A DNA stretch of 64,000 nt from Aquicella lusitana (GCF_902459475.1 NZ_LR699114.1:496001-560000), one strand, 5' to 3'. Shown: positions 43,820-54,400, counted from the stretch's first letter. Notes: generated by a model not told the origin, from the letters alone. Translations and numbers: made by a program.

Positions 43820-44766
43820 GTTACCTCTTCGCCAGCAGCCTGTTTATCAGCATGATAGGAAGACCTGACGAGGGGGCCGCTTGCGACATTCTTAAAGCCA
43901 AGCTCCCTGGCAAGATCACCCAACTGTTTAAATTCCTCAGGGTTTACAAAACGCGCAACCGGCAAGTGATAACGGCTCGGTTGCAGATATTGTCCTAAGG
44001 TTACCATGTCTACATCATGAGCACGAAGATCTTTCAGCGTCTCAACAATTTCATCGTTGGTTTCACCTAATCCCAGCATGATGCCAGATTTGGTGGGAAC
44101 CTCGGGATAACGTTTCTTGAATTCCTGCAATAAGCGCAAAGAGTGAGCATAATCAGAGCCTGGACGGGCTTGCTTGTAAAGACGTGGCACGGTTTCAATA
44201 TTGTGATTAAAAACATCCGGCAACGCTTTGCCGGTTTCATCGAGTGCAATTTCCATGCGGCCACGATAATCAGGCACCAGAATCTCGATTTGGATGCGCG
44301 GGCTTTTTTCACGTATTGCGGTGATGCAGGCGGTGAAGTGGCTTGCTCCGCCGTCACGCAAATCATCGCGATCTACAGAAGTAATGACGACGTATCGTAA
44401 GCCCATTTGTGCAATGGTATGGGCAAGATGCAGCGGTTCATTTGGGTCAAGCGGATCGGGACGACCATGTGCCACGTCGCAAAAACTGCAGCGCCGTGTG
44501 CATTTGTCTCCCATGATCATGAAGGTGGCGGTGCCGTGAGTAAAGCATTCTGGCAGATTGGGGCAGGATGCTTCTTCACAAACCGTCACCAGATTATTCT
44601 CGCGCAGCAGCTTTTTGAGATTGCTCACCGCAGGGGAAGCGGGAATACGCACGCGGATCCAGTCGGGTTTGCGCAGCGGATTAACGGTGGGTTCAATTTT
44701 GACTGGAATGCGGGATAACTTCTCAGCGCCGCGTTGTTTTGTATGTGTATTAGTTGGTTTTTCCAT
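43816..44766 (-). CDS. lipA: Lipoyl synthase
   Basis: 316 codons from ATG 44766. Radical-SAM enzyme that inserts two sulfurs into octanoyl groups on E2 and GcvH proteins. Auxiliary cluster [12 protein letters not shown], radical-SAM cluster CTRRCSFC, and the C-terminal R-S-S-Y-H with its cluster Ser are all present. The longer frame to 44820 is not supported. Order dacA-ybeD-lipB-lipA is the common gamma-proteobacterial one. Confidence 0.95.
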   Translation of the reverse strand: MEKPTNTHTKQRGAEKLSRIPVKIEPTVNPLRKPDWIRVRIPASPAVSNLKKLLRENNLVTVCEEASCPNLPECFTHGTATFMIMGDKCTRRCSFCDVAHGRPDPLDPNEPLHLAHTIAQMGLRYVVITSVDRDDLRDGGASHFTACITAIREKSPRIQIEILVPDYRGRMEIALDETGKALPDVFNHNIETVPRLYKQARPGSDYAHSLRLLQEFKKRYPEVPTKSGIMLGLGETNDEIVETLKDLRAHDVDMVTLGQYLQPSRYHLPVARFVNPEEFKQLGDLARELGFKNVASGPLVRSSYHADKQAAGEEVT

Positions 44767-44832
44767 CTGCCCGTTCCGAATGTTGATTTGCCAGTTGTTA
44801 TTTAATCTGAATTGCCTCACGGTTCCATTTCT

Positions 44833-44872
44833 GTAGAATCAGCATCATCTGCCAAAAATGGTCAAAGTCCAG
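44833..44872 (-). repeat. Solo MITE-type end upstream of lipA
   Basis: On the minus strand: CTGGACTTTGACCATTTTT, then GGCAGATGATGCTGATTCTACAG. The first part matches the terminal repeat of the 48973-49124 element; the CTGATTCTACAG part recurs at 24950-24961. It sits in the lipB-lipA gap. Confidence 0.5.
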
Positions 44873-44885
44873 TTATCATGAGACA

Positions 44886-45524
44886 TCAATCCGCATAATG
44901 CGCGGTAGTATACCTTAAATTTTTCATTAAATAATTTACTAAATGATGGCCGGTTTCTAAAGTCCCTTTTACCTCTATAAACTCGCATAATTGCGTCATT
45001 TTAAGTTGGGAAAAGCCGCAAGGATGAATGCGATTAAAAGGCCCCAGATCCATGGCTATATTAAAGGCGATACCATGATAGGAGCAGCCTTTGCGGATGC
45101 GTAGACCGATTGAGCATATTTTGTTCTGCTTCACATAGACGCCGGGCGCTTCGCGTTTGGCCTCAGCTATAATCCCGTATTCAGCTAGCAGGTCAATGAC
45201 AGACTGTTCAAGACATGTCACTAGTTCGCGTATGTTTAGCTTTTTGCGTTTGAGATCGATCAGCGTATAGACCATCAGCTGTCCGGGTCCATGATAAGTG
45301 ACCTGCCCCCCGCGGTCTGTCTGGATAACAGGAATGGTTCCGGGGTCAAGTACATGCTCCTGCTTTCCATTTTGTCCTTGGGTGAAAACCGGATGATGTT
45401 CGAGCAGCCAGATTTCATCCCGGGTTGCTTCATTCCGTTGCTGAGTGAATTGTTGCATGGCTTGCCAGGTGGCTAAATAATCCTGCTGCCCCAGCCAGCG
45501 TATGGTAAGCATATCGGCTGTCAT
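44886..45524 (-). CDS. lipB: Octanoyl-[acyl carrier protein] transferase
   Basis: 212 codons. Transfers octanoyl from ACP to lipoyl domains, feeding Lip[33 protein letters not shown] and the active-site block H-P-C-G-F-S-Q are present; the Lys in KICSIGLRI pairs with the Cys. ATG 45524 overlaps the ybeD stop by 4 nt, which fixes the start. Confidence 0.93.
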   Translation of the reverse strand: MTADMLTIRWLGQQDYLATWQAMQQFTQQRNEATRDEIWLLEHHPVFTQGQNGKQEHVLDPGTIPVIQTDRGGQVTYHGPGQLMVYTLIDLKRKKLNIRELVTCLEQSVIDLLAEYGIIAEAKREAPGVYVKQNKICSIGLRIRKGCSYHGIAFNIAMDLGPFNRIHPCGFSQLKMTQLCEFIEVKGTLETGHHLVNYLMKNLRYTTAHYAD

Positions 45525-45796
45525 AAGGCCATGATGACCTGTTTTGCCGCGGAAAGATCCTGATAAATCCGGTCGAGCTGTTCCTTGGAATTCACATGCA
45601 CGGTGATGGTCAAGGCGCAATACTTGCCGTGTTCGCTTTGACGGGATTGGATGGCCCGATCCGACAGATTAGGTGCATGCTGATGGATGATGGTGAGCAC
45701 TGTCGCTTCAAACTCATCCGAAGCGATGCCAAATACTTTTATAGTGAAATCGCAAGGAAACTTGAGCAGCGATTCCTTCTGTTCTTTCTTAGCCAT
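45521..45796 (-). CDS. ybeD: YbeD-like (DUF493) protein
   Basis: 91 codons. Small ACT-like fold protein that in relatives sits between dacA and lip[15 protein letters not shown] at 14-27 and [22 protein letters not shown] are the family landmarks. The ATG at 45796 gives the normal length; the upstream ATG at 45829 overlaps dacA. Function is unclear, perhaps allosteric control of the neighbours. Confidence 0.88.
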   Translation of the reverse strand: MAKKEQKESLLKFPCDFTIKVFGIASDEFEATVLTIIHQHAPNLSDRAIQSRQSEHGKYCALTITVHVNSKEQLDRIYQDLSAAKQVIMAL

Positions 45797-45806
45797 GCTA
45801 CTGTTT

Positions 45807-47039
45807 CTAGCCTGTATTGACCTTTTCATCGGTGCGTGTGAAGTATTTGTGAATGGTATATTTCACTGAATCAGTCAGCCGTCGCAGTAAGCCACCTTGC
45901 GGGTTGCTGTCCAGCGCAACCAATGGTTTGGAAGCGACAACCTGGTTATTCAACATGATATTAACCGTTCCATATGCATGGCCTTTGACGATCGGCGCCT
46001 TGATGGGGTTGTTGAGCGCAAGTGTGGCTTGCAGCCGTTTGTACTGACCGGTTGGGACAGTTACATACAGGTCTTCTGTCAGACCAAGCGGAGTTTCGGT
46101 TTTCTCTCCCTTCCAAACGCGGGCCTTAACAAGCGGCGTGCTCGCATTATAAAGCTTATGGGTTTCGAAGAACCGGAAACCATAAGTCATGAGGCGGATG
46201 GAATCTTCGGTACGGGCCTGATCGTTCGGGGCACCCATGACAACGCTGATCAAACGCATGCCGTCCTTTTTGGCGGAAGCGACAAGGCAATAACCCGCTT
46301 CGCTGGTATGGCCTGTTTTGAGGCCATCGGCATATTGATAGCGCCACAGCAGGCGATTGCGGTTAGGCTGGCGTATGCCGTTATAAGTAAACCATTTTTC
46401 AGAATAAAAACCATAATCTTCAGGAAAATTCTTGATATAAGCCTGTGTCAAAATAGCAAGATCATGGGGCGTAGAATAATGATCCTGATTGGGGAGGCCT
46501 GTGCTATCAGTGAAGTGGCTATTATTCATACCCAGCAGTTTTGCCTGCTGATTCATCATATTGGTGAAAGTTTCCTCAGTACCGGCAATGTGCTCGGCCA
46601 GGGCAACGGTAGCATCGTTGCCGGAAGCAACAATGATACCTTGTATCAGGTCTTTAAGCGGGACTTCGTCGCCCACTTTGACAAACATGCGCGATCCTTC
46701 CGTTTTCCAGGCTTTGGTGCTGATCCTGACTTTGTCTTCCATGTGGATCTGGCCATTTTTCAGGGCGCTTGAAATGATATAGAGCGACATCAGTTTGGTG
46801 AGGCTCGCAGGCGGCATACGTGTGTCCGCTTCTTTTTGTGCGAGGATCTTACCGCTGTTTGCGTCAATCAGGATATAGCCTGTGGCATCAATCTTGGGGG
46901 TGCCCGGCGTAAAGGTGGGCTGTTGTGGCTGCGTAGGAATAGGAATAACAGGGTTGGCGAAGGCTGGAACACAAGCGATTATTGCTATCAACAACGCGAT
47001 AAGCGACTGTTTCATTTTCATAACCCAATTTGGACTCAT
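45807..47039 (-). CDS. dacA: D-alanyl-D-alanine carboxypeptidase (PBP5/6)
   Basis: 410 codons. Trims the terminal D-Ala of peptidoglycan pentapeptides. Signal peptide ends V-P-A-F-A; then S79-L-T-K82, S139-G-N141 and K241-T-G243 form the active site. The C-terminal beta domain ends in an amphipathic anchor (LLRRLTDSVKYTIHKYF). Starts at 47039, 47021 or 47015 are all possible. First gene of the dacA-ybeD-lipB-lipA-lssY-sohB run. Confidence 0.93.
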   Translation of the reverse strand: MSPNWVMKMKQSLIALLIAIIACVPAFANPVIPIPTQPQQPTFTPGTPKIDATGYILIDANSGKILAQKEADTRMPPASLTKLMSLYIISSALKNGQIHMEDKVRISTKAWKTEGSRMFVKVGDEVPLKDLIQGIIVASGNDATVALAEHIAGTEETFTNMMNQQAKLLGMNNSHFTDSTGLPNQDHYSTPHDLAILTQAYIKNFPEDYGFYSEKWFTYNGIRQPNRNRLLWRYQYADGLKTGHTSEAGYCLVASAKKDGMRLISVVMGAPNDQARTEDSIRLMTYGFRFFETHKLYNASTPLVKARVWKGEKTETPLGLTEDLYVTVPTGQYKRLQATLALNNPIKAPIVKGHAYGTVNIMLNNQVVASKPLVALDSNPQGGLLRRLTDSVKYTIHKYFTRTDEKVNTG

Positions 47040-47184
47040 GGAGGTTTATTCCTGTTTTTAAACTGACATTAGTGAAAAATGCCGCTGGGGCACGGTCTAT
47101 TGAATGATGAGCAAAGTTTAACAAAAATATTTATCAACCGGCTATAGTTTGCTATAGATTTTTTTATTGCAAGAAAGTAACATT

Positions 47185-47376
47185 TTACCTCGACGGACTC
47201 GTTATCAATAATATTTGCCGCCGGTGCATACTGTCATACAGCATGCCTGACAGCGAATAGAAATGGTCACCCGTGAAATAGTCCCTGTCCTTGGGATTAT
47301 AAAAATCAAGTCGAAACTCAATGCTTTTGTATCGCACGACGGTGTAGTGTGACGCATCCGCATGAGATTGAGACAT
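47185..47376 (-). CDS. Possible small protein, unknown
   Basis: 63 codons in the 384-nt gap between dacA and the ComEA-like gene, which otherwise holds only AT-rich promoter-like sequence. Composition (VVRYKSIEFRLDFYNPKDRD) looks protein-like, but there is no good ribosome binding site and no known motif. May be chance. Confidence 0.25.
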   Translation of the reverse strand: MSQSHADASHYTVVRYKSIEFRLDFYNPKDRDYFTGDHFYSLSGMLYDSMHRRQILLITSPSR

Positions 47377-47423
47377 ATAAATTTGTTACCGGAAAAAAGT
47401 AATTTAATAATAAGGAGAAAACC

Positions 47424-47807
47424 ATGTCGTTTTATCGTACCCTCGTTGCTGCTGTTGCTGCGATTGCACTGAGCACACCTGTATTTGCTGATGATGCTGC
47501 CAATGCGGCGCAGACCCCAGCAGATAACAACCAGGCTGTTCAACTGGCTGAAGGCTCTCAGCAAATGGATTCAACTGAAGGACAAAGCACCTCAACAGAA
47601 CAAACCAAGGTGAATCTGAACAATGCCACAGTTAAAGAACTGATGAAGGTCAAAGGTATCAATGCTGCTAAAGCAAGAGCCATTGTGGCATATCGCAAGA
47701 AGAACGGCGGATTCAAATCTGTTGATGATTTAGCGAAAGTCAAAGGTTTCAAAAAAATGAAGCCCGAAACCATGAAAGAAATCCAGGATCAAGTTACTGT
47801 TGAGTAA
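47424..47807 (+). CDS. ComEA-like secreted helix-hairpin-helix protein
   Basis: 127 codons. Signal peptide (VAAVAAIALSTPVFA), a Gln/Ala/Ser/Thr-rich linker at 24-60, then a double HhH: VNLNNATVKELMKVKGINAAK and GGFKSVDDLAKVKGF. ComEA-type domains bind double-stranded DNA in the periplasm during natural transformation. A strong ribosome binding site (AAGGAGAAA) precedes the ATG and a strong terminator follows, so it is a single-gene unit. Confidence 0.9.
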   Translation: MSFYRTLVAAVAAIALSTPVFADDAANAAQTPADNNQAVQLAEGSQQMDSTEGQSTSTEQTKVNLNNATVKELMKVKGINAAKARAIVAYRKKNGGFKSVDDLAKVKGFKKMKPETMKEIQDQVTVE

Positions 47808-47834
47808 GTCTTTTTAACGGTGTGAGTTGTTGGG

Positions 47835-47870
47835 AAAAAAGGGTGCCGATCAGGCACCCTTTTTTTATTT
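47835..47870 (+). terminator. Rho-independent terminator
   Basis: GGGTGCC-GATCA-GGCACCC followed by eight T, with an A-run before the stem: a textbook intrinsic terminator for the ComEA-like gene. The A/T runs on both sides let it serve the convergent gene too, whose stop at 47865 lies inside the T-run. Confidence 0.9.
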
Positions 47871-48911
47871 TTTTCCCTGCTTGGCGTGCTTAATTTCATC
47901 ATCCTGATTTTCGTTCATTTCTCTATAGCGTTTTTTATCATTGTTTTTTGTGGGAAATAATTTCAGAGAGGAATAGCTTTTAAACGGTGTTTTATTCTGT
48001 TTCTCGGTTTTGTGGTGGTCAGATAACACTGCTTGTTCACGCGGGCTCGGTTTTTCCCAGGCATAATAAGCATAGGGACCCCTGTCCTGCTCAGGATGAT
48101 ATGCGCTATATACGCCTGCGCAAGCAGCCCAATGAATTCGCCTGCCAGGGAAGCGATAAAGGATTTCACTTAAATAAATGGAATCCGTCTCATGAAGGAT
48201 GGCGCCTGTCTTGGTTTCAATAATGCGCGCTTTCATCCCAGGTTTGGAAAAAAGATGGAAATTGGGTAAAGGCTCTGCAGAGAAAATAGTATAAGTTCTG
48301 GGAGCAATCTCATTGTTAAAAGGGTAGATTTGCCCGGAAATTTGATCTTTAATACAGACTGAATGGGGCTCGAATTGCTCATTTTCAATATCGATGCCGA
48401 TACTGCTTGCTATATCTGCGCCTAACCCAGTGTAAAGTGTAAACGAAGACAGGGCCGAAGGTAAAAAAGTATAGCCTTTTTCTAATTCCCAAGCGCCATG
48501 GCCGGAACACACCAGGTCCGGCAAAGTATAGCCTTCTTCAATGTCCATCAAGAGAGGTGACAGAAGCGCGCTCATTTCGAGTTCACCGCGCAACGTGTGC
48601 AGCTTATCTTTGAAAGGCAACAGGCTACGATCCTGAGAAGCAATAGCTGCGTTCAGAATGCGATAAGTCTGTCTGATCTGCCACGCCAGAAGGGTTTCCT
48701 CCTCATCGGATATGCGGCTGGGGTTAAATAAGATATTGGCTAAACTCATTATATAATGTTCGGTAAAACTGTCTTGAATGACCATTACTTCATTTAGCCT
48801 GTGAGAAAAGCGCTTGTTTTTTTTCTTTCTTTCTATAAATTGCTCCATGCGGAAAGAGATATCTGGCGCAAAAATTTCAAGTGCTTTTGCAGGTGCTTCA
48901 TTAATTTTCAT
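47865..48911 (-). CDS. Effector-like protein with His/Cys pair (possible caspase-like fold)
   Basis: 348 codons, not recognised with certainty. Residues 1-125 are helical. Then L-V-C-S-G-H138-G-A-W-E, a beta-rich stretch (YTFLPSALSSFTLYTGLGAD), and R-I-H-W-A-A-C264-A-G. A strand ending S-G-H-G and another ending A-A-C is the His/Cys dyad layout of caspase-fold proteins, but the middle also recalls the Stv-like putative adhesin domain. The tail (285-348) is Lys/Asp-rich and unstructured, as in secreted effectors. No signal peptide. Function open. Confidence 0.5.
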   Translation of the reverse strand: MKINEAPAKALEIFAPDISFRMEQFIERKKKNKRFSHRLNEVMVIQDSFTEHYIMSLANILFNPSRISDEEETLLAWQIRQTYRILNAAIASQDRSLLPFKDKLHTLRGELEMSALLSPLLMDIEEGYTLPDLVCSGHGAWELEKGYTFLPSALSSFTLYTGLGADIASSIGIDIENEQFEPHSVCIKDQISGQIYPFNNEIAPRTYTIFSAEPLPNFHLFSKPGMKARIIETKTGAILHETDSIYLSEILYRFPGRRIHWAACAGVYSAYHPEQDRGPYAYYAWEKPSPREQAVLSDHHKTEKQNKTPFKSYSSLKLFPTKNNDKKRYREMNENQDDEIKHAKQGKK

Positions 48912-48972
48912 AAGTGAGTCTCTTTTAAGCTATTGTATTTTTGTACGTGTTTTTAACTCACAATGTATTAAC

Positions 48973-49124
48973 CTGGGCTTTGGCCATTTTACAAAATGCT
49001 TGATAATGCTGTCATCCTGAGAGCGTTTTTTGCTCGAAGGATCTCCCGATGTTCAAAAGGAGATCCTTCGCTACGCTCAGGATGACAGCATTGTGAACGC
49101 TTTTCGAAAATGGCCAACGTCCAG
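48973..49124. mobile_element. 152-bp MITE-like element with terminal inverted repeats
   Basis: Ends are CTGGGCTTTGGCCATTTT and the complement of CTGGACGTTGGCCATTTT. Inside, GCTGTCATCCTGAG pairs with CTCAGGATGACAGC, and AAGGATCTCC with GGAGATCCTT, so nearly the whole element folds on itself. It is flanked on both sides by TTAAC (48968-48972 and 49125-49129), an exact 5-bp target duplication. It has no coding capacity, so it would need a transposase in trans. Confidence 0.75.
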
Positions 49125-49136
49125 TTAACGGCATTG

Positions 49137-50315
49137 TTAACAAATATTTTGATATACCATTAAAAGTTGATGCAGTATCGCTTCATTGTCGAATTCGCTC
49201 TGCAGTTTCTCATGCCCCTGTTTGCCCAGCTGTTTTGCAAGTTCACTGTTCTGAGCCAACATCAGGATTTTTTCAGCCAAATCGCCTTTTTTAACAGGAT
49301 TGAAGAGCAAACCTGTCCGATTGTTATCTACTAACCAAGGAACCGTGCCCCGGTTAACGCCAATGACAGCCCTGCCATGGCTCATACTCTCAGTGATGAC
49401 AAGACCAAATGATTCCAGACCCACGCTGGGAAAAATGACAGCGGTACAGGTTTTATAATAGGTACTGAGATCGGCTTGCCAGCCTAGAAAAGTCACCTGA
49501 CGCTCGATGCCAAGCGCGTGTAATTTTTTCCGCATCCTGTTTTCATCGGGCCCCGTACCTGCAATCATGAGTTGCAGTTGCGGATGGTGTTGACAGGCGC
49601 GCGCGAATTCTTCGAGCAGCAGCGTGATGCCTTTATGCGCTCCCAAATTGCCGGCGAAGAGGAAAAGATGTGGATTGACCTTCTCAAAAGAGAGCGGTTT
49701 TTTTTCCGGCATAAAAGGCGGTATATAAATTGAGTCTTGAAATTGATTTCTTTTCAGATAGTCAACGAGCAACGGCGACGGGGCAATAAACTGTTTTACG
49801 ATTTTTTTCAGCCGATGCCTGAAGAGATAGAGTGTTAACGTCAGTATGAGATAGGTCAGGCGGCGATATTTAACTCGATGTTGCCAGAAGCACTTTAAAC
49901 TGAAACCGCTGGGGCAGGGAGTAAGATCCCGGTGGATATTCTGTCCCGTGGGGCAGAGAAGGCTGTAGTCATGCACCGTGTGGATCACGGGATAGGGCTT
50001 AATTGCCCTGAGCAGGGACACTGAATAATGTTTAATATTATGAATATGAATGACATCGGGGCGGATTTTTTTTATTTTATGGCGTAATCTGAGGTAGATC
50101 AGCGGATGGAAAAGAAGGCGCCAGAGGAGCTTTGACAGGTTTGAACCGGACGCTTTGAGTACAAAAAAGTCTTCCCCTTCCTCTGCGGCGGGGCCAAAAC
50201 CCAGGGAGTAGACTTCCATCGACGGTACCTTTTTGAGTCTTTTTTTTAGGTCAAAAAAGTAATTTTCTGCACCGCCTGAAGGCGAGTGGGTATGAGTGAT
50301 TAACAGTATGCGCAT
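49137..50315 (-). CDS. Glycosyltransferase family 4
   Basis: 392 codons. GT-B fold: N-terminal THTHSPSGGAENYFFDL and RPDVIHIHNIKHY; C-terminal LFLFAGNLGAHKGITLLLEE, VTFLGWQADLSTYYK, and GLESFGLVITESMSHGRAVIG (E-x7-E donor site). Transfers a sugar from a nucleotide donor to a lipid-linked or LPS acceptor on the cytoplasmic side. It is divergent from gmhA, 91 bp away, suggesting a role in surface-glycan assembly. Sugar unknown. Confidence 0.88.
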   Translation of the reverse strand: MRILLITHTHSPSGGAENYFFDLKKRLKKVPSMEVYSLGFGPAAEEGEDFFVLKASGSNLSKLLWRLLFHPLIYLRLRHKIKKIRPDVIHIHNIKHYSVSLLRAIKPYPVIHTVHDYSLLCPTGQNIHRDLTPCPSGFSLKCFWQHRVKYRRLTYLILTLTLYLFRHRLKKIVKQFIAPSPLLVDYLKRNQFQDSIYIPPFMPEKKPLSFEKVNPHLFLFAGNLGAHKGITLLLEEFARACQHHPQLQLMIAGTGPDENRMRKKLHALGIERQVTFLGWQADLSTYYKTCTAVIFPSVGLESFGLVITESMSHGRAVIGVNRGTVPWLVDNNRTGLLFNPVKKGDLAEKILMLAQNSELAKQLGKQGHEKLQSEFDNEAILHQLLMVYQNIC

Positions 50316-50406
50316 GAGAAAAGATAAATTGTTATTATATTGACATTATTTTGCATTAATATACAGTAATTGACCAACCAGAGCTAGTTTATTGTTGAGG
50401 TAAGTT

Positions 50407-51021
50407 ATGCATCACCTGATTCAGGATGAGATCCAGAAGTTGTCCTCGATTTTAATAAAGATCCAGCAGGACGCTGTTTTACTTAAGAAAATAGAAACCA
50501 TTGCTGACGTTTGCATAGAGGCTTTCCAGCGGGGAAAAAAAGTTCTCTTTGCGGGTAACGGCGGCAGCGCGGCGGATGCGCAACACTTGGCGGCGGAATT
50601 AGTTGTGCGTTTGCGCTATCATCGCCCCGGTCTTGCGGCCATTGCCTTGACGACCGATACGTCTGCGCTCACTGCCATTAGCAATGACTATGCTTTTGAA
50701 AATGTTTTCTCTCGTCAGGTGGAATCCTTGGGACAGGCTGGGGATATATTGGTTGGCATCTCAACCTCAGGCAAATCACCAAATATTTTGCGCGCACTGG
50801 AGATCGCGCGCACCCGTGAAATGATCACGATTGGATTCACCGGCAAACAGGCGCCCATGATGGATGAGTGCTGCGATCATGTATTAAATGTGCCATCCGA
50901 TGAAACCCCAAAAATTCAGGAATGCCATATCATGGTTGGCCATATTGTCTGCGCTATCATTGAAGACAAGCTGTTTGGCGCCCAATACGATCCCTTGCAG
51001 CAGACGGCAAAAGTTAGCTAG
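50407..51021 (+). CDS. gmhA: Phosphoheptose isomerase (SIS domain)
   Basis: 204 codons. Converts sedoheptulose 7-phosphate to glycero-manno-heptose 7-phosphate. FAGNGGSAADAQHLAAELV, LTTDTSALTAISNDYAFE, GISTSGKSPNI and the zinc-ligand region IQECHIMVGHIVC match GmhA. TGAGG precedes the ATG. A second SIS protein (60337) lies 10 kb away, so each may serve a different heptose. Confidence 0.88.
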   Translation: MHHLIQDEIQKLSSILIKIQQDAVLLKKIETIADVCIEAFQRGKKVLFAGNGGSAADAQHLAAELVVRLRYHRPGLAAIALTTDTSALTAISNDYAFENVFSRQVESLGQAGDILVGISTSGKSPNILRALEIARTREMITIGFTGKQAPMMDECCDHVLNVPSDETPKIQECHIMVGHIVCAIIEDKLFGAQYDPLQQTAKVS

Positions 51022-51059
51022 CTAGTTCAACGTTGTATGATAGCGGGGTTTCGAGTCTG

Positions 51060-51271
51060 CCGTCATTCTGAGCGAAGCGCACTACTGTCCAGTGAGTTTC
51101 CGCCCGCCGTCGTCCCGCTGCTTGTCAGCGGGATCCAGACGCCGCGAAGCTGCATTCATAAAGCCCTTTTAATGTTTGATGGATCCCGCGAACAAGTCGC
51201 TGGACGACGAGAACAGAAGTTTACCTGACAGTAATAGAGCGTAGCGAAGGATGACAGTTTTGTGAACGCTT
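51060..51271. repeat. Dispersed palindromic intergenic repeat, copy B
   Basis: Left half (51060-51158) matches the complement of 16131-16231; right half (51181-51271) matches the same unit in opposite orientation. The two halves form a large imperfect palindrome around a 20-nt unrelated centre. Non-coding, between gmhA and metH. Confidence 0.65.
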
Positions 51272-51431
51272 CCAAGCAGTGGTGTCTGATTAATTTGTAT
51301 AATTCGATGGGCCAGCATTTTAAGAAAGTATTTTTTCAATATACAAAAATATATTACAATCGGGTTCTTTGCCAAAACAGAACTTGATGTCTAAAAGGCT
51401 TTAGAAAGCCATAAAGGAATGGTTGTGAAAC

Positions 51432-54400
51432 ATGGGTTGTGAAGAAGGGATAAAGTATTTAACGCAAGCACTTCAGCAGCGTATTCTCCTACTAGATGGC
51501 GGCATGGGAACGATGATTCAATCGTACCAGCTGGGAGAAGCAGACTACCGCGGTGATCGTTTTCGGGATTTTCCGCATGCGCTGAAGGGAAATAACGACC
51601 TCCTCAGTATCACTCAGCCGGATATAATTCGTGAAGTGCATCTCGCCTATCTGCAGGCCGGTGCTGATTTTATTGAAACCAACAGTTTTAACTCAACGGC
51701 TATTTCACTCGCTGATTATCACATGAGTGATCTTGCGTATGAGTTTAATCTGGCCGCAGCGCGTCTTGCGCGTGAAGCTGTAGATGAAATGACTCGCCGC
51801 ACGCCTGATCGTCCGCGTTTTGCTGTGGGTATTTTAGGGCCCACGAACCGCACGGCTTCCCTATCGCCGGATGTCAATGACCCTGGTTTTCGCAATATTA
51901 ACTTCGATGAACTCGTTAACTCGTACATGGAAGCGGCGAAAGGACTGGTGGATGGCGGCGTTGACCTGCTCATGATAGAAACAATTTTCGACACGCTAAA
52001 TTGCAAAGCCGCTATTTTTGCGATTGAAAAGTTTTTTATCGAAAACAAAATCCGTCTGCCCCTGATGATTTCCGGCACCATTACTGATGCAAGTGGCAGA
52101 ACACTATCCGGTCAAACCACGCAGGCTTTCTGGCATTCCGTGCGCCATGCAAAACCCTTTTCAATAGGCTTGAATTGCGCATTAGGCCCAGCAGCACTGC
52201 GTCCCTATGTGCAGGAATTATCTAAAATAGCGGACACCTATGTGAGTGTGCATCCCAATGCAGGCTTACCTAATGCTTTTGGTGAGTATGATGAAACGCC
52301 CGAGCAGATGGCAGAAGTGATTCATGAGTTTGCAAAAGAAGGTTTCATCAATATTGTTGGTGGTTGTTGCGGAACAACGCCCGCACATATTAAAGCAATT
52401 GCAGAAGCAGTCCAAAAAACCACTCCCCGCAAAATCCCCGTGATATCGCCAGCCTGCCGGTTAAGCGGTCTGGAACCGCTTGTAATTGACGATGATTCTC
52501 TCTTTGTAAACGTGGGAGAGCGCACTAACGTCACCGGTTCCCTGCGCTTTGCTGAATTGATTCGCAATGAAGATTATACAACCGCGCTTGAAGTGGCCCG
52601 TGATCAAGTGCTGAATGGCGCGCAAATCATTGATATCAACATGGACGAAGGCATGCTGGATGCGCAGGCGGCGATGGTCAGGTTTTTAAACCTCATTGCG
52701 TCCGAACCGGATATCGCCCGTGTGCCGATCATGATTGATTCATCCAAATGGGCAGTCATTGAAGCAGGACTGAAATGCATACAGGGAAAAGGCATTGTTA
52801 ATTCAATCAGCATGAAAGATGGCGAGGCAGCTTTTATCGAGAAAGCAAAATTGGCGCGTCAATATGGCGCGGCAGTTGTCGTCATGGCCTTTGATGAAAA
52901 TGGTCAGGCTGATACGGAAGACCGTAAATTTGAAATCTGCAAGCGCTCCTACGAACTATTAGTGAACCAGGCAGGTTTTCCCCCGGAAGATATCATTTTT
53001 GATCCGAATATTTTTGCAATTGCAACCGGTATTGAAGAACATAACGGCTATGGACTGGATTTTATTAACGCCACACGCCGCATCAAGCAGCACCTTCCGC
53101 ATGCACTGGTGAGCGGCGGCGTCAGTAATGTTTCGTTTTCTTTTCGCGGTAACAATCCTATTCGGGAAGCCATTCATGCAGTTTTTCTTTATCACGCCAT
53201 TCGGGCGGGCATGGACATGGGGATTGTAAATGCGGGTAATCTCGCCATCTATGCCGATATTCCAAAAGATTTATTAGTCCTCATCGAAGATGTGATATTG
53301 AATCGCAATCCCAACGCGACAGAACGATTACTTGAGGTAGCAAATACCGTCAAAGGCCAGGCCAAATCCAAAATCGAAGATTTAAGCTGGCGTGAGAAAA
53401 GTGTCTCCGAGCGTCTATCGCATGCCCTAGTCAATGGTCTTAACCAGTTTATTATCGAAGATACGGAAGAAGCCCGCGTTGAATTGGGTCATCCGCTCAG
53501 AGTGATTGAAGGGCCGCTCATGGACGGCATGAACATTGTCGGCGATTTATTCGGCGCTGGCAAAATGTTCCTGCCGCAAGTAGTCAAAAGTGCGCGCGTG
53601 ATGAAGCAGGCAGTTGCGTATCTGGAGCCTTTTCTTGAAGCAGACAAGGCAACGGCGCAGTCCAAAGGCAAAATTCTGCTCGCGACAGTAAAAGGCGACG
53701 TCCATGACATTGGCAAAAATATCGTCGGCGTTGTGCTACGCTGCAATAGCTATGAAATTATTGACTTGGGCGTGATGGTTTCTTGCGAAAAAATTCTGGA
53801 GACGGCACGCAAAGAGAATGTAGATATTATTGGTTTAAGCGGTTTAATTACGCCTTCATTAGAAGAAATGATTCATGTGGCAAAGGAAATGGAGCGCCTG
53901 CAATTTTCGCTTCCCCTGCTCATTGGCGGAGCAACGACGTCCCGCGCTCATACGGCTTTGAAAATCGAACCTAATTACACGGGGGCGACCATTCATGTTG
54001 TAGATGCCTCCCGTGCAGTGGGGGTGGCGAGCCAGTTATTGAGTAAAACAGCGATGGATGAATTCGTAGATAAGACTCGAAAAGAATATGCATCGCTGCG
54101 CGATTTGCATAAAAATAAAAAATCCGAAAGCGAATTGATTACGCTGAATGAGGCGCGCAACAACCGATTCAAAATTGACTGGGAAAGTACGCCCATTGTG
54201 AAACCTGCATTTTTAGGCGTCCAATCTTTTACGGATTATCCCCTGGAAAAACTGGTCGACACGATTGATTGGACGCCGTTCTTTCAGACCTGGGAGTTGA
54301 GCGGGCGCTATCCCAAAATTCTCGACGATGAAGTGGTGGGCGAAAGCGCACGAAGCCTGTTTGCTGATGCGCAAAAAATGCTGAAAAGAATTATTCAGGA

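Noticed and set aside
51272-51431. Possible cobalamin riboswitch before metH
   Set aside because: No B12-box-like sequence or extended conserved fold is visible in the 160 nt upstream.
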